DNA of 64,000 bases from Paenarthrobacter aurescens (GCF_025421775.1 NZ_JAOEFX010000007.1:1-64000), one strand, 5' to 3'; shown: positions 34,521 through 43,930, counted from the stretch's first letter. The notes: generated by a model not told the origin, from the sequence alone. Numbers and translations are program-made.

Positions 34521-35231
34521 ATGACTGAAAAGACGCACGACGGCGACACTCACCAGCACGGGCACCAGCACGAAGGCGCGCAGCAGGGCGGCCTGAACCT
34601 TCATGAGGACGCGGACAATGCTGTGGACATGTGGGACGGCATGTACCGGGAGCGTCCCAAGGTGTGGAGCGGAAACCCGAACCCGCAGTTGGTGGCCGAG
34701 GTCGCAGGTCTGAAGCCCGGCAGGGCACTCGACCTTGGCTGCGGCGAAGGCGGTGACGCGATCTGGCTCGCCCAGCAGGGCTGGACCGTCACCGCAATGG
34801 ACGTGTCCGCCGTCGCGCTTGAACGGGCGGCCGCGCACGCAGCGGAAACCAGCCACGGGGACCGGATCACCTGGCAGCAGCAGGACCTCGCTGAGTGGAC
34901 GCCGGAACCAGTTTTCGATCTGGTGTCGGCCCAGTTCCTGCACTCCCCTCTCCTGCCGTGGCGGGACTCGGTGGCTTCGGCAGCGGCCGCCGTGGCACCG
35001 GGCGGGACGCTCCTGGTGGTGGGGCACCACCCACATGGCCTTCCTTCGTGGAGCCATCACCACGAGAGCGGTATGTTCTTCACGCCGGAGCAGCTGGCCG
35101 GTGAACTGCGGCTGGATCGCGAGCCATGGTTCGTGGACGTCCTGACGGACAGGGCACGGGCAGTGAGTGGCCCCAACGGAGAGTCCGGCACAACCTTGGA
35201 CACCGTCCTGAGGGCAACCAAGCGCGCCTAG
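34521..35231 (+). CDS. SAM-dependent methyltransferase with His-rich head
   Basis: The 236-residue class I methyltransferase has motif I LDLGCGEGGDAIWLA and AMDVSAVALERAA, with DLAEW and FDLVSAQFLHS. The first 30 residues include HDGDTHQHGHQH, a possible metal-binding head. It resembles TehB/thiopurine-type enzymes that methylate toxic chalcogen or sulfur compounds. It is 45 bp after soxR and in the same direction, so it may belong to the oxidative-stress unit. Its end overlaps the convergent regulator by 4 bp. Confidence 0.85.
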   Translation: MTEKTHDGDTHQHGHQHEGAQQGGLNLHEDADNAVDMWDGMYRERPKVWSGNPNPQLVAEVAGLKPGRALDLGCGEGGDAIWLAQQGWTVTAMDVSAVALERAAAHAAETSHGDRITWQQQDLAEWTPEPVFDLVSAQFLHSPLLPWRDSVASAAAAVAPGGTLLVVGHHPHGLPSWSHHHESGMFFTPEQLAGELRLDREPWFVDVLTDRARAVSGPNGESGTTLDTVLRATKRA

Positions 35232-36265
35232 ATGCCGGCCGGCAGCAGCTCCCCGTAGGGCGGAACCACTCTGCCCGTAGCGGTCGAGTCCGGATTCAGC
35301 ATCCATCCAACGCGCTTCGCCGTGTTCAGCATGACCACGCTTTCCACCAGTTCGATGCCCGGAATCCGTTGCTGGATGGTGAGCTCCATTTCCATGACAT
35401 CGGCCAGGGATCGCAGCCACATGATCAGGGTGAAGTTGGTACGGCCAGTGGTGGACGCGGAAAACCGTATGTTCCGGATAGCTCTCAGTTCCGTGGCGGC
35501 GGCTTCGTGTTCGCCCGCAGGAACGTTCGCGAACCATTGGACTGTGATGGGGAAGCCGGAAAACTGTTGGGCGATTTCGCAGCGGAAGGACAACATCCGG
35601 CTGTTGAGGACCCGCCCCAGTTGGCGCTGAACCGTGGCGGGGTTGCGTCCCAGGGCGCGGGCAATCTCCGCCGCCGTCGCGCGGCCATCACGCGCCAGGA
35701 ACGGGATCAGCGCCAAATGGCTTTCCGGGAGCGGGACCACGATGGTGTCGGGCGCTGAAGGGTTGGCCGACTCGGGGCCGGCGAGCGCCCGCAACGCCTG
35801 CTGTTCTGCCTTGGTGAGGACGTTGAGCCGCCAGGCATATCCGCTGGTGTGGATCCGGGTGCAAAGGGCCGTGTGGTACTTGGTGAGGCCGCGGATTTCC
35901 TTGAGCCTCGGCAACAAATGCGTGCTGAACTGTTCAAGATCCTGGGTGATGACCGTCAGCGTGAGGTCTCGGTTGCTGGCGGCCTCCTCCACGGTGATGA
36001 CCTCGGGAAGTTGGGCAACCGCGGCTGTGACGTCCGGCCTAAGGTGCATTTCGCAGTCGATATCCACCATGGCCAGGCACATATCCTTCGGATCCCCCAT
36101 GAGGTGGGCCGTTGTCCACGCCGCGCCGGCCCCCCTGAGTCGCTCCCAGCGGGACGCCAGTGTGGTGGCGTGAACGCCGAGGACTTCGCCGGCGTCGGAC
36201 CAGCTGATCCGGGGTGATATCTGCAAGGCGTTGATCAGCCGCAGATCTTCTTCACTGAGCTCCAT
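35228..36265 (-). CDS. Lrp/AsnC-type regulator with two fused copies
   Basis: The 345-residue protein contains two AsnC-like modules in tandem. The first is LSEEDLRLINALQISPRISWSDAGEVLGV followed by a RAM-like domain (about 70-150). The second starts near 185 with IPFLARDGRATAAEIARALG and a further RAM-like part. It is about twice the size of Lrp. It is divergent from the M20 gene, so it probably senses an amino acid or acyl-amino acid released by it. The start is ATG 36265. Confidence 0.87.
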   Translation of the reverse strand: MELSEEDLRLINALQISPRISWSDAGEVLGVHATTLASRWERLRGAGAAWTTAHLMGDPKDMCLAMVDIDCEMHLRPDVTAAVAQLPEVITVEEAASNRDLTLTVITQDLEQFSTHLLPRLKEIRGLTKYHTALCTRIHTSGYAWRLNVLTKAEQQALRALAGPESANPSAPDTIVVPLPESHLALIPFLARDGRATAAEIARALGRNPATVQRQLGRVLNSRMLSFRCEIAQQFSGFPITVQWFANVPAGEHEAAATELRAIRNIRFSASTTGRTNFTLIMWLRSLADVMEMELTIQQRIPGIELVESVVMLNTAKRVGWMLNPDSTATGRVVPPYGELLPAGI

Positions 36266-36406
36266 GAGTCTATTCTCGCAGAATGATGCATGATTCCTGC
36301 CGAAATCTTGTTCTCTATGCATATTTTCAGATCTTTCAGAGGGTGTGAATCACGTCACCCCAGAATGGCATAAGGAACATATTCACCGGATAGACCAGGA
36401 GCACAG

Positions 36407-37624
36407 ATGACCATCGCTGCCGACGCCAAGGAACTGCAGGACGACATCGTCCGCCTCCGCCACGACCTCCACCGCGAACCGGAAACCGGCCTGCAGCTCC
36501 CCCGGACCCAGGAAAAGGTTCTCAAGGCGCTGGACGGACTGCCGTACGAGATCACCCTCGGCAAGGAAACGACGTCGGTCACTGCGGTCTTGCGTGGCGG
36601 CGCGGCTCACGCCTCGGCCGAGAAGCCCGTGGTGTTGTTGCGGGCCGACATGGACGGGCTCCCGGTCCAGGAGACCACCGGCGTGGACTACACCTCCCGT
36701 GTGGATGGCGCCATGCACGCTTGCGGGCACGACCTCCACACCTCCATGCTCGCTGGCGCTGCCACCCTCCTGGCTGAGCGCCGTGATCAGTTGGCCGGCG
36801 ATGTCATCCTGATGTTCCAGCCCGGCGAAGAAGGCTTCGACGGCGCCAGCTACATGATCAAGGAAGGTGTCCTTGACGCAGCCGGGCGCCGCGCAGACAC
36901 CGCCTACGGAATGCACGTCTTCTCCTCGCTGGAACCGCACGGCCAATTCGTCACCAAGCCGGGTGTGATGCTCAGTTCTTCGGACGGACTCGTGGTGACC
37001 GTGCTGGGTGCCGGAGGCCATGGCTCAGCCCCATACTCAGCAAAAGACCCCGTCACGGCAGCCGCCGAGATGGTCACCGCACTCCAGGTCATGGTCACGC
37101 GCCAGTTCAACATGTTCGATCCCGTAGTCCTGACCGTCGGTGTCCTGCACGCAGGAACCAAGCGCAACGTCATCCCCGAGACCGCCCGCATCGAAGCCAC
37201 CATCAGGACCTTCTCCGAAGAGTCCCGCCGGAAGATGATGGAAGCAGTACCCAGGCTTCTGCACGGCATCGCGGCAGCCCACGGCTTGGAGGCGGACGTG
37301 CACTACCAGGAGGAATACCCCCTCACCATCAACGACGAGGACGAAACCACCACCGCCGAGAAGGTCATCGCCGGAATGTTCGGCGAGTCCAGGCACACCC
37401 GCATGGCCACGCCCCTCAGCGGTTCCGAGGACTTCTCCCGCGTCCTCGCCGAAGTTCCCGGCACCTTTGTGGGACTCAGCGCCGTTGCCCCCGGCGCCGA
37501 CCACACGACGTCGCCGTTCAACCACTCGCCTTACGCACTGTTCGACGACGGCGTCCTCACCGACGGCGCCGCGCTCTACGCAGAACTTGCCGTATCCCGC
37601 ATCGCTGCCCTCGCCGGCAACTAA
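36407..37624 (+). CDS. M20-family amidohydrolase (hippurate / N-acyl-amino-acid type)
   Basis: The 405-residue zinc hydrolase has the metal motifs LRADMDGLP, HACGHDLHTSM, FQPGEEGFDG and the His in YGMHVFS, then the dimerisation domain and the final GSEDFSRVL. The family removes acyl groups from amino acids, or hydrolyses IAA-amino acid conjugates. Together with the downstream MHS symporter it looks like an uptake-and-cleavage pair for an acyl-amino acid or peptide-like compound. Confidence 0.92.
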   Translation: MTIAADAKELQDDIVRLRHDLHREPETGLQLPRTQEKVLKALDGLPYEITLGKETTSVTAVLRGGAAHASAEKPVVLLRADMDGLPVQETTGVDYTSRVDGAMHACGHDLHTSMLAGAATLLAERRDQLAGDVILMFQPGEEGFDGASYMIKEGVLDAAGRRADTAYGMHVFSSLEPHGQFVTKPGVMLSSSDGLVVTVLGAGGHGSAPYSAKDPVTAAAEMVTALQVMVTRQFNMFDPVVLTVGVLHAGTKRNVIPETARIEATIRTFSEESRRKMMEAVPRLLHGIAAAHGLEADVHYQEEYPLTINDEDETTTAEKVIAGMFGESRHTRMATPLSGSEDFSRVLAEVPGTFVGLSAVAPGADHTTSPFNHSPYALFDDGVLTDGAALYAELAVSRIAALAGN

Positions 37625-37662
37625 CTCCCCTTCCCCAGACCCTCCCCACTTTGGAGAACCAC

Positions 37663-38955
37663 ATGACCGCCACCGTAGGAACGTCCCCCGACGTCAAGGT
37701 CCACAAGTCGCACATGCGAACGCTGGTCGGCACCGGCATCGGCAACGCCGTTGAATGGTACGACTGGGCGATCTACGCCACGTTCTCGCCGTTTATCGCG
37801 AGCGCACTGTTCAGCCAGGCAGACCCAACGTCGGCCGTGCTGTCCACCTTGGCGATCTTCGCCGTCGGGTTCGTTGCCCGTCCGTTCGGCGGTTTCGTGT
37901 TCGGCTGGATCGGCGACCGGATCGGGCGCAAGACGTCCATGACCGTGGCTGTGGCATTGGGCGCGGTGGGCAGCCTCCTCATCGGCATCGCCCCAACGTT
38001 CGCTGCTGTTGGCGCCTTCGCTTCGGTGATGCTGCTGGTGGCCCGGCTCATCCAGGGCCTCGCCCACGGTGGTGAGTTGCCGTCGTCGCAAACGTACTTG
38101 TCCGAGATGGCACCCAAGGAACACCGCGGCTTCTGGGCGACCCTCATCTACACCTCCGGCACCGCCGGCATCCTGGCCGGTACGCTGCTGGGTGCCATCC
38201 TCACCGCCACCCTCAGCAAGGACGACATGAGCGCCTGGGGTTGGCGCATCCCGTTCCTGATCGGTGGGGCGCTGGGCATCTACGCGCTGTTCATGCGGGC
38301 CAAGATGAAGGAAACCGAGGCTTTCGAGGCCGAGGCACCCAATGAGAAGCGCCTGCCCATCTGGCCGCAGATCGTGAAGTACCGCAAGCAGGCCCTGCAG
38401 GTTATCGGGCTCACGGTTGGCCTGACCGTTGTGTATTACATCTGGGGTGTCGTGGCTCCGAGCTACGCCGCAACTTCGCTGAAAATGGACCGCGGTGAGG
38501 CACTCTGGGCAGGTGTGGTGGCCAACGTGGTGTTCATCGCCGCCCTGCCGTTCTGGGGCAAGCTGTCGGACCGCATCGGCCGCAAACCTGTGATCATCGT
38601 GTCAGCCGCGGGCGCCGCCCTGCTGCACTTCCCCATGACGTGGCTGCTCAAGGACTCGCCGTGGCAGCTCGCCGTGTCCATGTCCGTGATGCTCTTCTTC
38701 ATCGCCGGCAGCGCTGCGATCGTCCCGGCTGTCTACGCCGAACTGTTCCCGACGCACATCCGCACCATCGGCGTCGGTGTTCCGTATTCCATCTGCGTCG
38801 CCGCTTTTGGCGGCACGGCTCCGTACCTGCAAACGTGGCTCGGCACCATCGGGCAAGCTCAACTGTTCAATGTGTACGCAGTGATCCTGCTGCTGGTGGG
38901 CATCGCGTTCGCATTCTCCATCCCCGAGACGAAGGGCAAGGACCTGACCGTCTAG
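37663..38955 (+). CDS. MHS-family MFS metabolite symporter
   Basis: The 430-residue protein opens GTGIGNAVEWYDWAIYATFSPFIA, the MHS (ProP/KgtP/ShiA) signature, then FGWIGDRIGRK and about 12 membrane segments, ending FSIPETKGKDLTV. It imports organic acids or zwitterions with protons. ATG 37663 follows GGAG. A TTG at 37651 is less likely. The M20 gene 38 bp upstream suggests the same substrate. Confidence 0.9.
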   Translation: MTATVGTSPDVKVHKSHMRTLVGTGIGNAVEWYDWAIYATFSPFIASALFSQADPTSAVLSTLAIFAVGFVARPFGGFVFGWIGDRIGRKTSMTVAVALGAVGSLLIGIAPTFAAVGAFASVMLLVARLIQGLAHGGELPSSQTYLSEMAPKEHRGFWATLIYTSGTAGILAGTLLGAILTATLSKDDMSAWGWRIPFLIGGALGIYALFMRAKMKETEAFEAEAPNEKRLPIWPQIVKYRKQALQVIGLTVGLTVVYYIWGVVAPSYAATSLKMDRGEALWAGVVANVVFIAALPFWGKLSDRIGRKPVIIVSAAGAALLHFPMTWLLKDSPWQLAVSMSVMLFFIAGSAAIVPAVYAELFPTHIRTIGVGVPYSICVAAFGGTAPYLQTWLGTIGQAQLFNVYAVILLLVGIAFAFSIPETKGKDLTV

Positions 38956-39031
38956 CTACTCCGACTTTCGTTGCGAGGCCCGTTCTGCGCTCTTCCCTGG
39001 GTTTTTGGGATGCAGAGTGGGCCTCACAACG

Positions 39032-40309
39032 TTAAACGAAGCGGTCGCGGCCTGCCCGGTATCCGAAGAACGCGGCCAAGGATCCGACCACCAGGAACAG
39101 GATTCCAGCCGCTGCGAATCCGCCCGTTGCCTGGTGGAGTTGGCCTACCATCAACGTGCCCAGCGAACCCACCCCGTAGCCAACTCCCTGCATCATCCCG
39201 GACAGGTGAGCGGCCGTGTGGGCGTCGCGGGTACGGACCATGATCATGGTCAGCGCTACCGCAGTGAGTGACCCCTGACCCAGCCCGTTGAGTCCGGTCC
39301 ATACCCAGATGAGCTCGGTGGGGCCAAAGATCGTGAGGGCAAAACCACCACCCGTCATGAGGGCCACCACCATGTTGATGATGCGTTGGTCCTTGAACCG
39401 TGTGGCCAGCGCCGGGGCAAACAGTGAGCCGAGCATCTGCAGCACAATCGACACCGAGACGATCAGCCCGGCCGTGCTCCCGTCGATCCCCCGGTCACGC
39501 AGGATAGGCGCCATCCAGGCAAACACGCTGAACGACATCATGGCCTGCAGCACCATGAACAGGGTCACCTGCCATGCCACGGCTGACCGCCACACGTTCA
39601 CGCCGCCGTGGACTGCCTGGTGCTTTACCGACGGCTGGCGGATTGCCAGCGGCAGGAAAAGCAGAAGTACGACGGCGGCCGGCACCGCCCAGAACCACAG
39701 CGCCGAGGTCCAGTGGCCGGTTGCCGTAAACACCGGATACGTGAAGCCCGCGCCAAGGGCAGCCGAAGCGCAGATCGCAGTGGTGTACAGGCCGCCCATC
39801 AAGCCAAGCCGGTGCGGGAAGTCCCTTTTGACGACACCCGGAAGGAGGACGTTGCAAAGCGCTATTGCGGCACCGCAGGCAGCTGTTCCGGCCAGAAGTG
39901 CGGGCAAGTGACCCATGCCCGGGAACTCCACGGGCCGCAGCAGCAAGCCCATCGTGAGGACTGCCATGGCCCCCAAAAGCACGCGTTCAGCACCGAACCT
40001 CCGGGCGAGGATGGGGGCAAGCGGTGCGAAGACGCCCAGCAAGGTGACCGGCACCGTGGTGAGGACCACCAGCGACCAGCCCGGCAGACCGGCGTCGGAC
40101 GTTATTTCCGGAAGGACGGCGGAGAAGCTGGAGAAGACCGTGCGGAGATTCAGGCCGATCAGAACCAGACAGATGCCGAGGTACACGAGCCCGCGCTTGC
40201 CCCGTAGTTGCGTGGGGTCCGCTGCCGGCTCGTCGTCGATCTCGGCGTCCACCGCTATGTCAGGGAGCACGGATTTCTCCGGGTAGCCGGGGGTCTTGGA
40301 GGAGGTCAC
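39032..40309 (-). CDS. CynX/NimT-family MFS transporter
   Basis: The 425-residue protein has the CynX signature YLGICLVLIGLNLRTVFSSFS, followed by about 12 membrane helices. Its N-terminal 35 residues are polar and acidic. The open frame extends far upstream of 40309, but those residues are low in hydrophobicity and resemble antisense coding. The GTG at 40309 is preferred. The substrate is unknown, cyanate or nitroimidazole in homologues. It converges with the MHS gene. Confidence 0.85.
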   Translation of the reverse strand: MTSSKTPGYPEKSVLPDIAVDAEIDDEPAADPTQLRGKRGLVYLGICLVLIGLNLRTVFSSFSAVLPEITSDAGLPGWSLVVLTTVPVTLLGVFAPLAPILARRFGAERVLLGAMAVLTMGLLLRPVEFPGMGHLPALLAGTAACGAAIALCNVLLPGVVKRDFPHRLGLMGGLYTTAICASAALGAGFTYPVFTATGHWTSALWFWAVPAAVVLLLFLPLAIRQPSVKHQAVHGGVNVWRSAVAWQVTLFMVLQAMMSFSVFAWMAPILRDRGIDGSTAGLIVSVSIVLQMLGSLFAPALATRFKDQRIINMVVALMTGGGFALTIFGPTELIWVWTGLNGLGQGSLTAVALTMIMVRTRDAHTAAHLSGMMQGVGYGVGSLGTLMVGQLHQATGGFAAAGILFLVVGSLAAFFGYRAGRDRFV

Positions 40310-40437
40310 ACGTCCTATTCTGTCAGCCACGGGTCTGGGACGCCTGATGGGGTCATCTCTGCGAGCGTGCACTGCGTTCCCAGCCCGTGGTGGACAGCAA
40401 AACGGGAGCACCCTCGTGGGCAGTAGACCATGCCGTG

Positions 40438-40459
40438 ATGGCCCAGATACCTGGGCCAT
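40438..40459. other. Perfect hairpin upstream of the small membrane protein
   Basis: ATGGCCCAG (40438-40446) and its complement at 40451-40459 form a 9-bp hairpin with an ATAC loop. It is 41 bp before the ATG at 40501, with a TATAGT -10-like sequence at 40474-40479. It may be an operator or a weak terminator of an upstream transcript. No T run follows. Confidence 0.4.
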
Positions 40460-40500
40460 TCGGGGAGGGGAATCTATAGTTGTTTCACAAAGGGGGCGCC

Positions 40501-40701
40501 ATGGAGTTGCTAGGAGTGGCAATTGCGGCAGGATTGTTGATCGTTGCGTCGATCGCGGTTTATCTGTGGAGGAGGACGAAGCAGCGGCGGCCGGTCGATT
40601 CGGATCCGGAGTCGGAACGTGCACTCCGGGATTTCCGCCGTGGAAAGACCCTCGGTCAGTCCCATTACGGCGGGCTGGATAACACGGGCCACGGGAGGTA
40701 G
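40501..40701 (+). CDS. Small single-pass membrane protein
   Basis: The 66-residue protein has one N-terminal helix (about residues 2-25) followed by WRRTKQRR and a polar, basic tail ending GLDNTGHGR. GGGGGC stands before the ATG. Similar tiny proteins occur in Arthrobacter but no function is known to me. Confidence 0.65.
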   Translation: MELLGVAIAAGLLIVASIAVYLWRRTKQRRPVDSDPESERALRDFRRGKTLGQSHYGGLDNTGHGR

Positions 40702-40859
40702 CCGGGTATAAACCGGGAAACGGAGCGAAAGCGCGAAGGCGTTGGAGTCATCACTGGACGCCATCAGCGAGCTGTTGCCCAGCGTGCATTGCGGCGTACC
40801 GGGCACTCGGCGGCGGGCTCTGCAGAGCCGCCAACCGGAACCAAAGTATTCTGGAAGCG

Positions 40860-41765
40860 ATGAGTGAAACTCCAGATTCCCCACGGCCCGTCACGCCCGG
40901 CAGCCAGGCTTCCTTCGGTACCTATGGCGGCCGGCCCGTCAGCTTTGTGCGTCGAGGCACCCGTTTGCAGGGCCGCAGGCAGGCAGCGTGGGAAGAGCAC
41001 GCCGAGCGTTGGGCCATCCAGGTTCCCCGGCACGTCGCCAACACCTCCGTGCACCCGGACTACACCTTCGACGCCGAGGCCGTCTTCGGGCGCAAGGCAC
41101 CCCTCATTGTGGAGATCGGCTCGGGTTTGGGTGACGCCGTGGTTCACGCCGCTGAGCAGAACCCGGACAAGGACTTCCTGGCCGTCGAGGTCTACACCCC
41201 TGGGCTTGCGAACACCATCATCAAGATCAACAGCCGCGGGCTGACGAATGTGCGTGTGGTGGAAGCCAATGCCCCCGAGGTCCTCGAGTCGATGCTCCCG
41301 GAGGGTTCGGTCAGCGAGCTTTGGGTATTCTTCCCGGATCCATGGCACAAGGCCCGGCACCACAAACGCCGGCTCATCCAACCCGCTTTCGCCTCGGTCG
41401 CCGCCAAGGCACTCAAGAAGGGCGGCTACTGGCGCATTGCCACTGACTGGTCCAACTACGCGGTGCACGTGCGCGAAGTGCTGGCGGATTCCACTGAGTT
41501 CGAGAACATGCACGAAGGCGAGCGCAGCGGCGAGGAGAGCCCGCTGACGCAAGTGTGGCAATCCGGCGTCGAATCCGTTGTGGGAGGTGCGCCGGTCAGG
41601 GAAGGCCGCGCACCCGTCAGCACCGAACACACCGGCCCGAACGAAGGTGTGGACCAGGAAGGCGGCTGGGCTCCCCGCTTCGAGGGGCGCATCCGGACGA
41701 GCTTCGAAAACAAAGCCCACGAGGCCGGACGCATGATCTTCGACCTTACCTACCGCAAGATCTAG
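40860..41765 (+). CDS. trmB: tRNA (guanine-N7)-methyltransferase
   Basis: TrmB methylates G46 of tRNA using SAM. The 301-residue protein contains the SAM motif VEIGSGLGDAVVHAA, FLAVEVYTPG and the signature FPDPWHKARHHKRRL. It is longer than bacterial homologues by an N-terminal polar extension and a disordered acidic insert (about 220-270), as often in actinobacteria. It leads a run of three close genes. Confidence 0.95.
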   Translation: MSETPDSPRPVTPGSQASFGTYGGRPVSFVRRGTRLQGRRQAAWEEHAERWAIQVPRHVANTSVHPDYTFDAEAVFGRKAPLIVEIGSGLGDAVVHAAEQNPDKDFLAVEVYTPGLANTIIKINSRGLTNVRVVEANAPEVLESMLPEGSVSELWVFFPDPWHKARHHKRRLIQPAFASVAAKALKKGGYWRIATDWSNYAVHVREVLADSTEFENMHEGERSGEESPLTQVWQSGVESVVGGAPVREGRAPVSTEHTGPNEGVDQEGGWAPRFEGRIRTSFENKAHEAGRMIFDLTYRKI

Positions 41766-41788
41766 CCAAAGGACCTTTGGGGGGAACC

Positions 41789-42181
41789 ATGAGCTACCAG
41801 CCGCCAATCGACTACTACCAGCAAACCCAACGAACGGGTAATCGCGGCTTGGGTGCCGGTATCACGAGCATCATTGCCGCTGTCCTTTCACCCATCGCAG
41901 CCGTAGTCAGCATTCCCTTGGGCATCGCAGCCATCGCTTCCGCAATGAGCCGCTACAACCAGGGCAACGACGCGTGGTGGGTCGGTGCGCTGGTGCTGGC
42001 CGGGGTCGCTGTGGTGCTGGCGATCGTTGCTGTGGTCACCGGGTTGATCGCCGTGTTTCGTGCCGGGCGCATGAATGCTGGGCGCATCACAGGCATCATC
42101 GGACTGGCCATTATGGGGGTCAACATCTTTGGCATTGTCTTCATGGTGTTCCTGGTGCTCGGCTCAGGTCAGGGGTTCTAA
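41789..42181 (+). CDS. DUF4190-like membrane protein
   Basis: The 130-residue protein starts with a short Tyr/Gln-rich stretch (SYQPPIDYYQQTQ), followed by two or three hydrophobic segments and a GxxGRIxGIIGLAIMGVN segment resembling DUF4190. A GGGGGGAA Shine-Dalgarno precedes the ATG. It overlaps the following SRPBCC start by 1 bp, so they are coupled. Function is unknown. Confidence 0.75.
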   Translation: MSYQPPIDYYQQTQRTGNRGLGAGITSIIAAVLSPIAAVVSIPLGIAAIASAMSRYNQGNDAWWVGALVLAGVAVVLAIVAVVTGLIAVFRAGRMNAGRITGIIGLAIMGVNIFGIVFMVFLVLGSGQGF

Positions 42182-42690
42182 TGCCGCAGGTGCGCGCCGA
42201 ACGATTCATCCGGTTGGATCCGGAGACCGCCTTCGCGCTCTCCCAGACCACCGGCGATTTCCGGCTCAAATGGGACCCGTTCATTTCCGCCCAAGGGTTT
42301 CTGGACGGAGCCACATCAGCTGGCAAAGGGGTGCGGACCCGGACTGTTTCACGCATGGGTTTGAAGATGGTCAGCGAGTACGTCTCCTACACACCGCCCA
42401 AGAACGTTGGCATGACCATGGTGTCCGGGCCGTGGTTCTTTGAAAACTTCGGCGGCGGCTGGCGGTTCACACCGGACGACGGCGGCACCCGGGCAGTCTG
42501 GAAGTACACCTTTTCCTGCCGCCCGGCTTTCCTGAAGCCCGTGGCTGAGAGGATTGGGAGCTGGCTGCTGGGCCGGGAGATCGAGCGGCGTATCGAAGCG
42601 TTCGCCCGGGCCTGCGAGAACCCGGCGCTGGTGGCGGAACTCCGCTCGCAAGGCGAAGGCGTGCCCGGCACCGGCGTCACGGAGCACTAA
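42181..42690 (+). CDS. SRPBCC-type protein
   Basis: The 169-residue protein opens VRAERFIRLDPETAFALSQTTG, has FENFGGGWRFTPDDGGTRAVWKY and ends in a long helix, as in polyketide-cyclase/dehydrase-type SRPBCC proteins. Such folds bind hydrophobic molecules. It is coupled to the membrane protein before it and converges on the anti-sigma gene 3 bp away. Confidence 0.83.
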   Translation: MPQVRAERFIRLDPETAFALSQTTGDFRLKWDPFISAQGFLDGATSAGKGVRTRTVSRMGLKMVSEYVSYTPPKNVGMTMVSGPWFFENFGGGWRFTPDDGGTRAVWKYTFSCRPAFLKPVAERIGSWLLGREIERRIEAFARACENPALVAELRSQGEGVPGTGVTEH

Positions 42691-42693
42691 GCC

Positions 42694-43368
42694 CTACGGC
42701 ACCGAAATCGACGCGACCGTCTTCTCGGCTTCGTCGCGGAGTTCAACGCCGGCTATGCCCGCCAACTGCACTGGTGTGGCACCGGTGATCTTGATCCGGC
42801 CACTCGCGGTGGCCGTCCAGCCACACGTGCGTTCCTCGGCGCCATCCCTGCCCTTCACCCACAGGTAGAGAGTGCCTTCAAGCGGCATGGACCGGCCCTC
42901 GACCTCGAGCTCAGTGCCCCAATTCTTCTTCACCATGCCCACGGTCAGCTGCAGCCCGGTCTCCGACTGCACCGAATAGCTTGCATCTGGTTTGGGAGGC
43001 TGGTTCAGCAATGGACCGCCGAAGAATCCCGCGACCAGGCACGCTGCGGCAACGGCACCCACCAAAGCCGCCCATCGCCGTCGTGATTTCCGCCGGCGGA
43101 CCGACAGGTCCACCAGAACCTTTTCGGGGAGTGGTTCCGGCGCAGCTTCGATCGGTGCGAGCACGTTGGCGCCACCAGCAACGGTGAGGGCCACAGCGTC
43201 GGCCGCCGGAACAGCGTCAAGCAAGGCAGGCAGGCTTTCAAGCTCCTCAAGTTCGTTTCGGCACTCTGCGCATGTGGCGAGGTGGTCCTCAAACGTACGG
43301 GCTTCCCCGGGCTCAAGCCCACCCAGCAGGTAGGCGCCCAGTAATTGGTGGACGGAATTGCCGTTCAT
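42694..43368 (-). CDS. Anti-sigma factor (zinc-binding, RskA-like)
   Basis: The 224-residue protein has an N-terminal zinc anti-sigma domain with HLATCAEC (H-x3-C-x2-C, about residues 29-36), one membrane helix (about 98-118) and an extracellular RskA-type domain (VGMVKKNWGTELEVEGRSM, WTATASGRIKITG). It binds the sigma factor until a signal causes release. It overlaps the sigma gene by 4 bp. Confidence 0.92.
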   Translation of the reverse strand: MNGNSVHQLLGAYLLGGLEPGEARTFEDHLATCAECRNELEELESLPALLDAVPAADAVALTVAGGANVLAPIEAAPEPLPEKVLVDLSVRRRKSRRRWAALVGAVAAACLVAGFFGGPLLNQPPKPDASYSVQSETGLQLTVGMVKKNWGTELEVEGRSMPLEGTLYLWVKGRDGAEERTCGWTATASGRIKITGATPVQLAGIAGVELRDEAEKTVASISVP

Positions 43369-43862
43369 CGTTCCACCCCCATTTCATCAAGGATTGTTCG
43401 GAGGGCTTTCACAGCATAGAAAGCCCGGGATTTCACGGTTCCCGCAGGGATGTTCAGCTGCAGTGCTGCCTCGCTGACGGTGAACCGTTGATAGTGAAGG
43501 GCCACCAGGACTTCGCGGTGCTCATGGCTGAGGCGGAGCAGCGCTTCTTCCATCAGCACCCGGTTCAGGAGCTCGTCAACGCGTTCGGTGGCCGCATGGT
43601 CCGGAAGGTCATGCTCGCCAGCCTCCAGTGGCCGGCGTTGGGCTTTACGGTAGTTGTCGATGATGACGTTGCGGGCCGTCCGGAAGAGATAACTGCGCAA
43701 ACTTCCCGTGATCTGCGGAGCGTGCTGCCACACCTTAAGGATGGTTTCCTGAACCACATCGTCGGCTTGGTGGACATCCGAAGTGCAGCTCAGCACGAAG
43801 CGCTTCAGGGCTGTGCCGTGGTCGCGGTAGATCGCCGCCACCACGTCTTCGTCCAACGGCAT
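43365..43862 (-). CDS. ECF sigma factor
   Basis: The 165-residue protein has sigma region 2 (ALKRFVLSCTSDVHQADDVVQETILKVW) and region 4 (LSHEHREVLVALHYQRFTVSEAALQLNIPAGTVKSR). It is in the ECF SigK/SigL-like group. The ATG at 43862 has GGAGG five bases upstream. A GTG at 43868 is less likely. Its promoter carries the same GAACC-N16-CGTCGTA elements as the facing lipoprotein gene, so positive autoregulation is likely. Confidence 0.93.
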   Translation of the reverse strand: MPLDEDVVAAIYRDHGTALKRFVLSCTSDVHQADDVVQETILKVWQHAPQITGSLRSYLFRTARNVIIDNYRKAQRRPLEAGEHDLPDHAATERVDELLNRVLMEEALLRLSHEHREVLVALHYQRFTVSEAALQLNIPAGTVKSRAFYAVKALRTILDEMGVER

Positions 43863-43900
43863 AACCACCTCCCTCGCACTCTTTCCGCTGTCCCTTCGCC

Positions 43901-43930
43901 TATACGACGACGCGCATCTGGAAAAGGTTC
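43901..43930 (-). promoter_or_regulatory. ECF promoter of the sigma/anti-sigma operon
   Basis: On the minus strand GAACC (43926-43930) is followed after exactly 16 bases by CGTCGTATA (43901-43909). This is the usual -35/-10 pair for ECF promoters. The sigma start codon is about 38 bp downstream. Confidence 0.85.

Noticed and set aside
40310..40624. N-terminal extension of the CynX-type transporter
   Set aside because: The residues are polar, Arg/Pro-rich and unlike the family. GTG 40309 gives the expected length.
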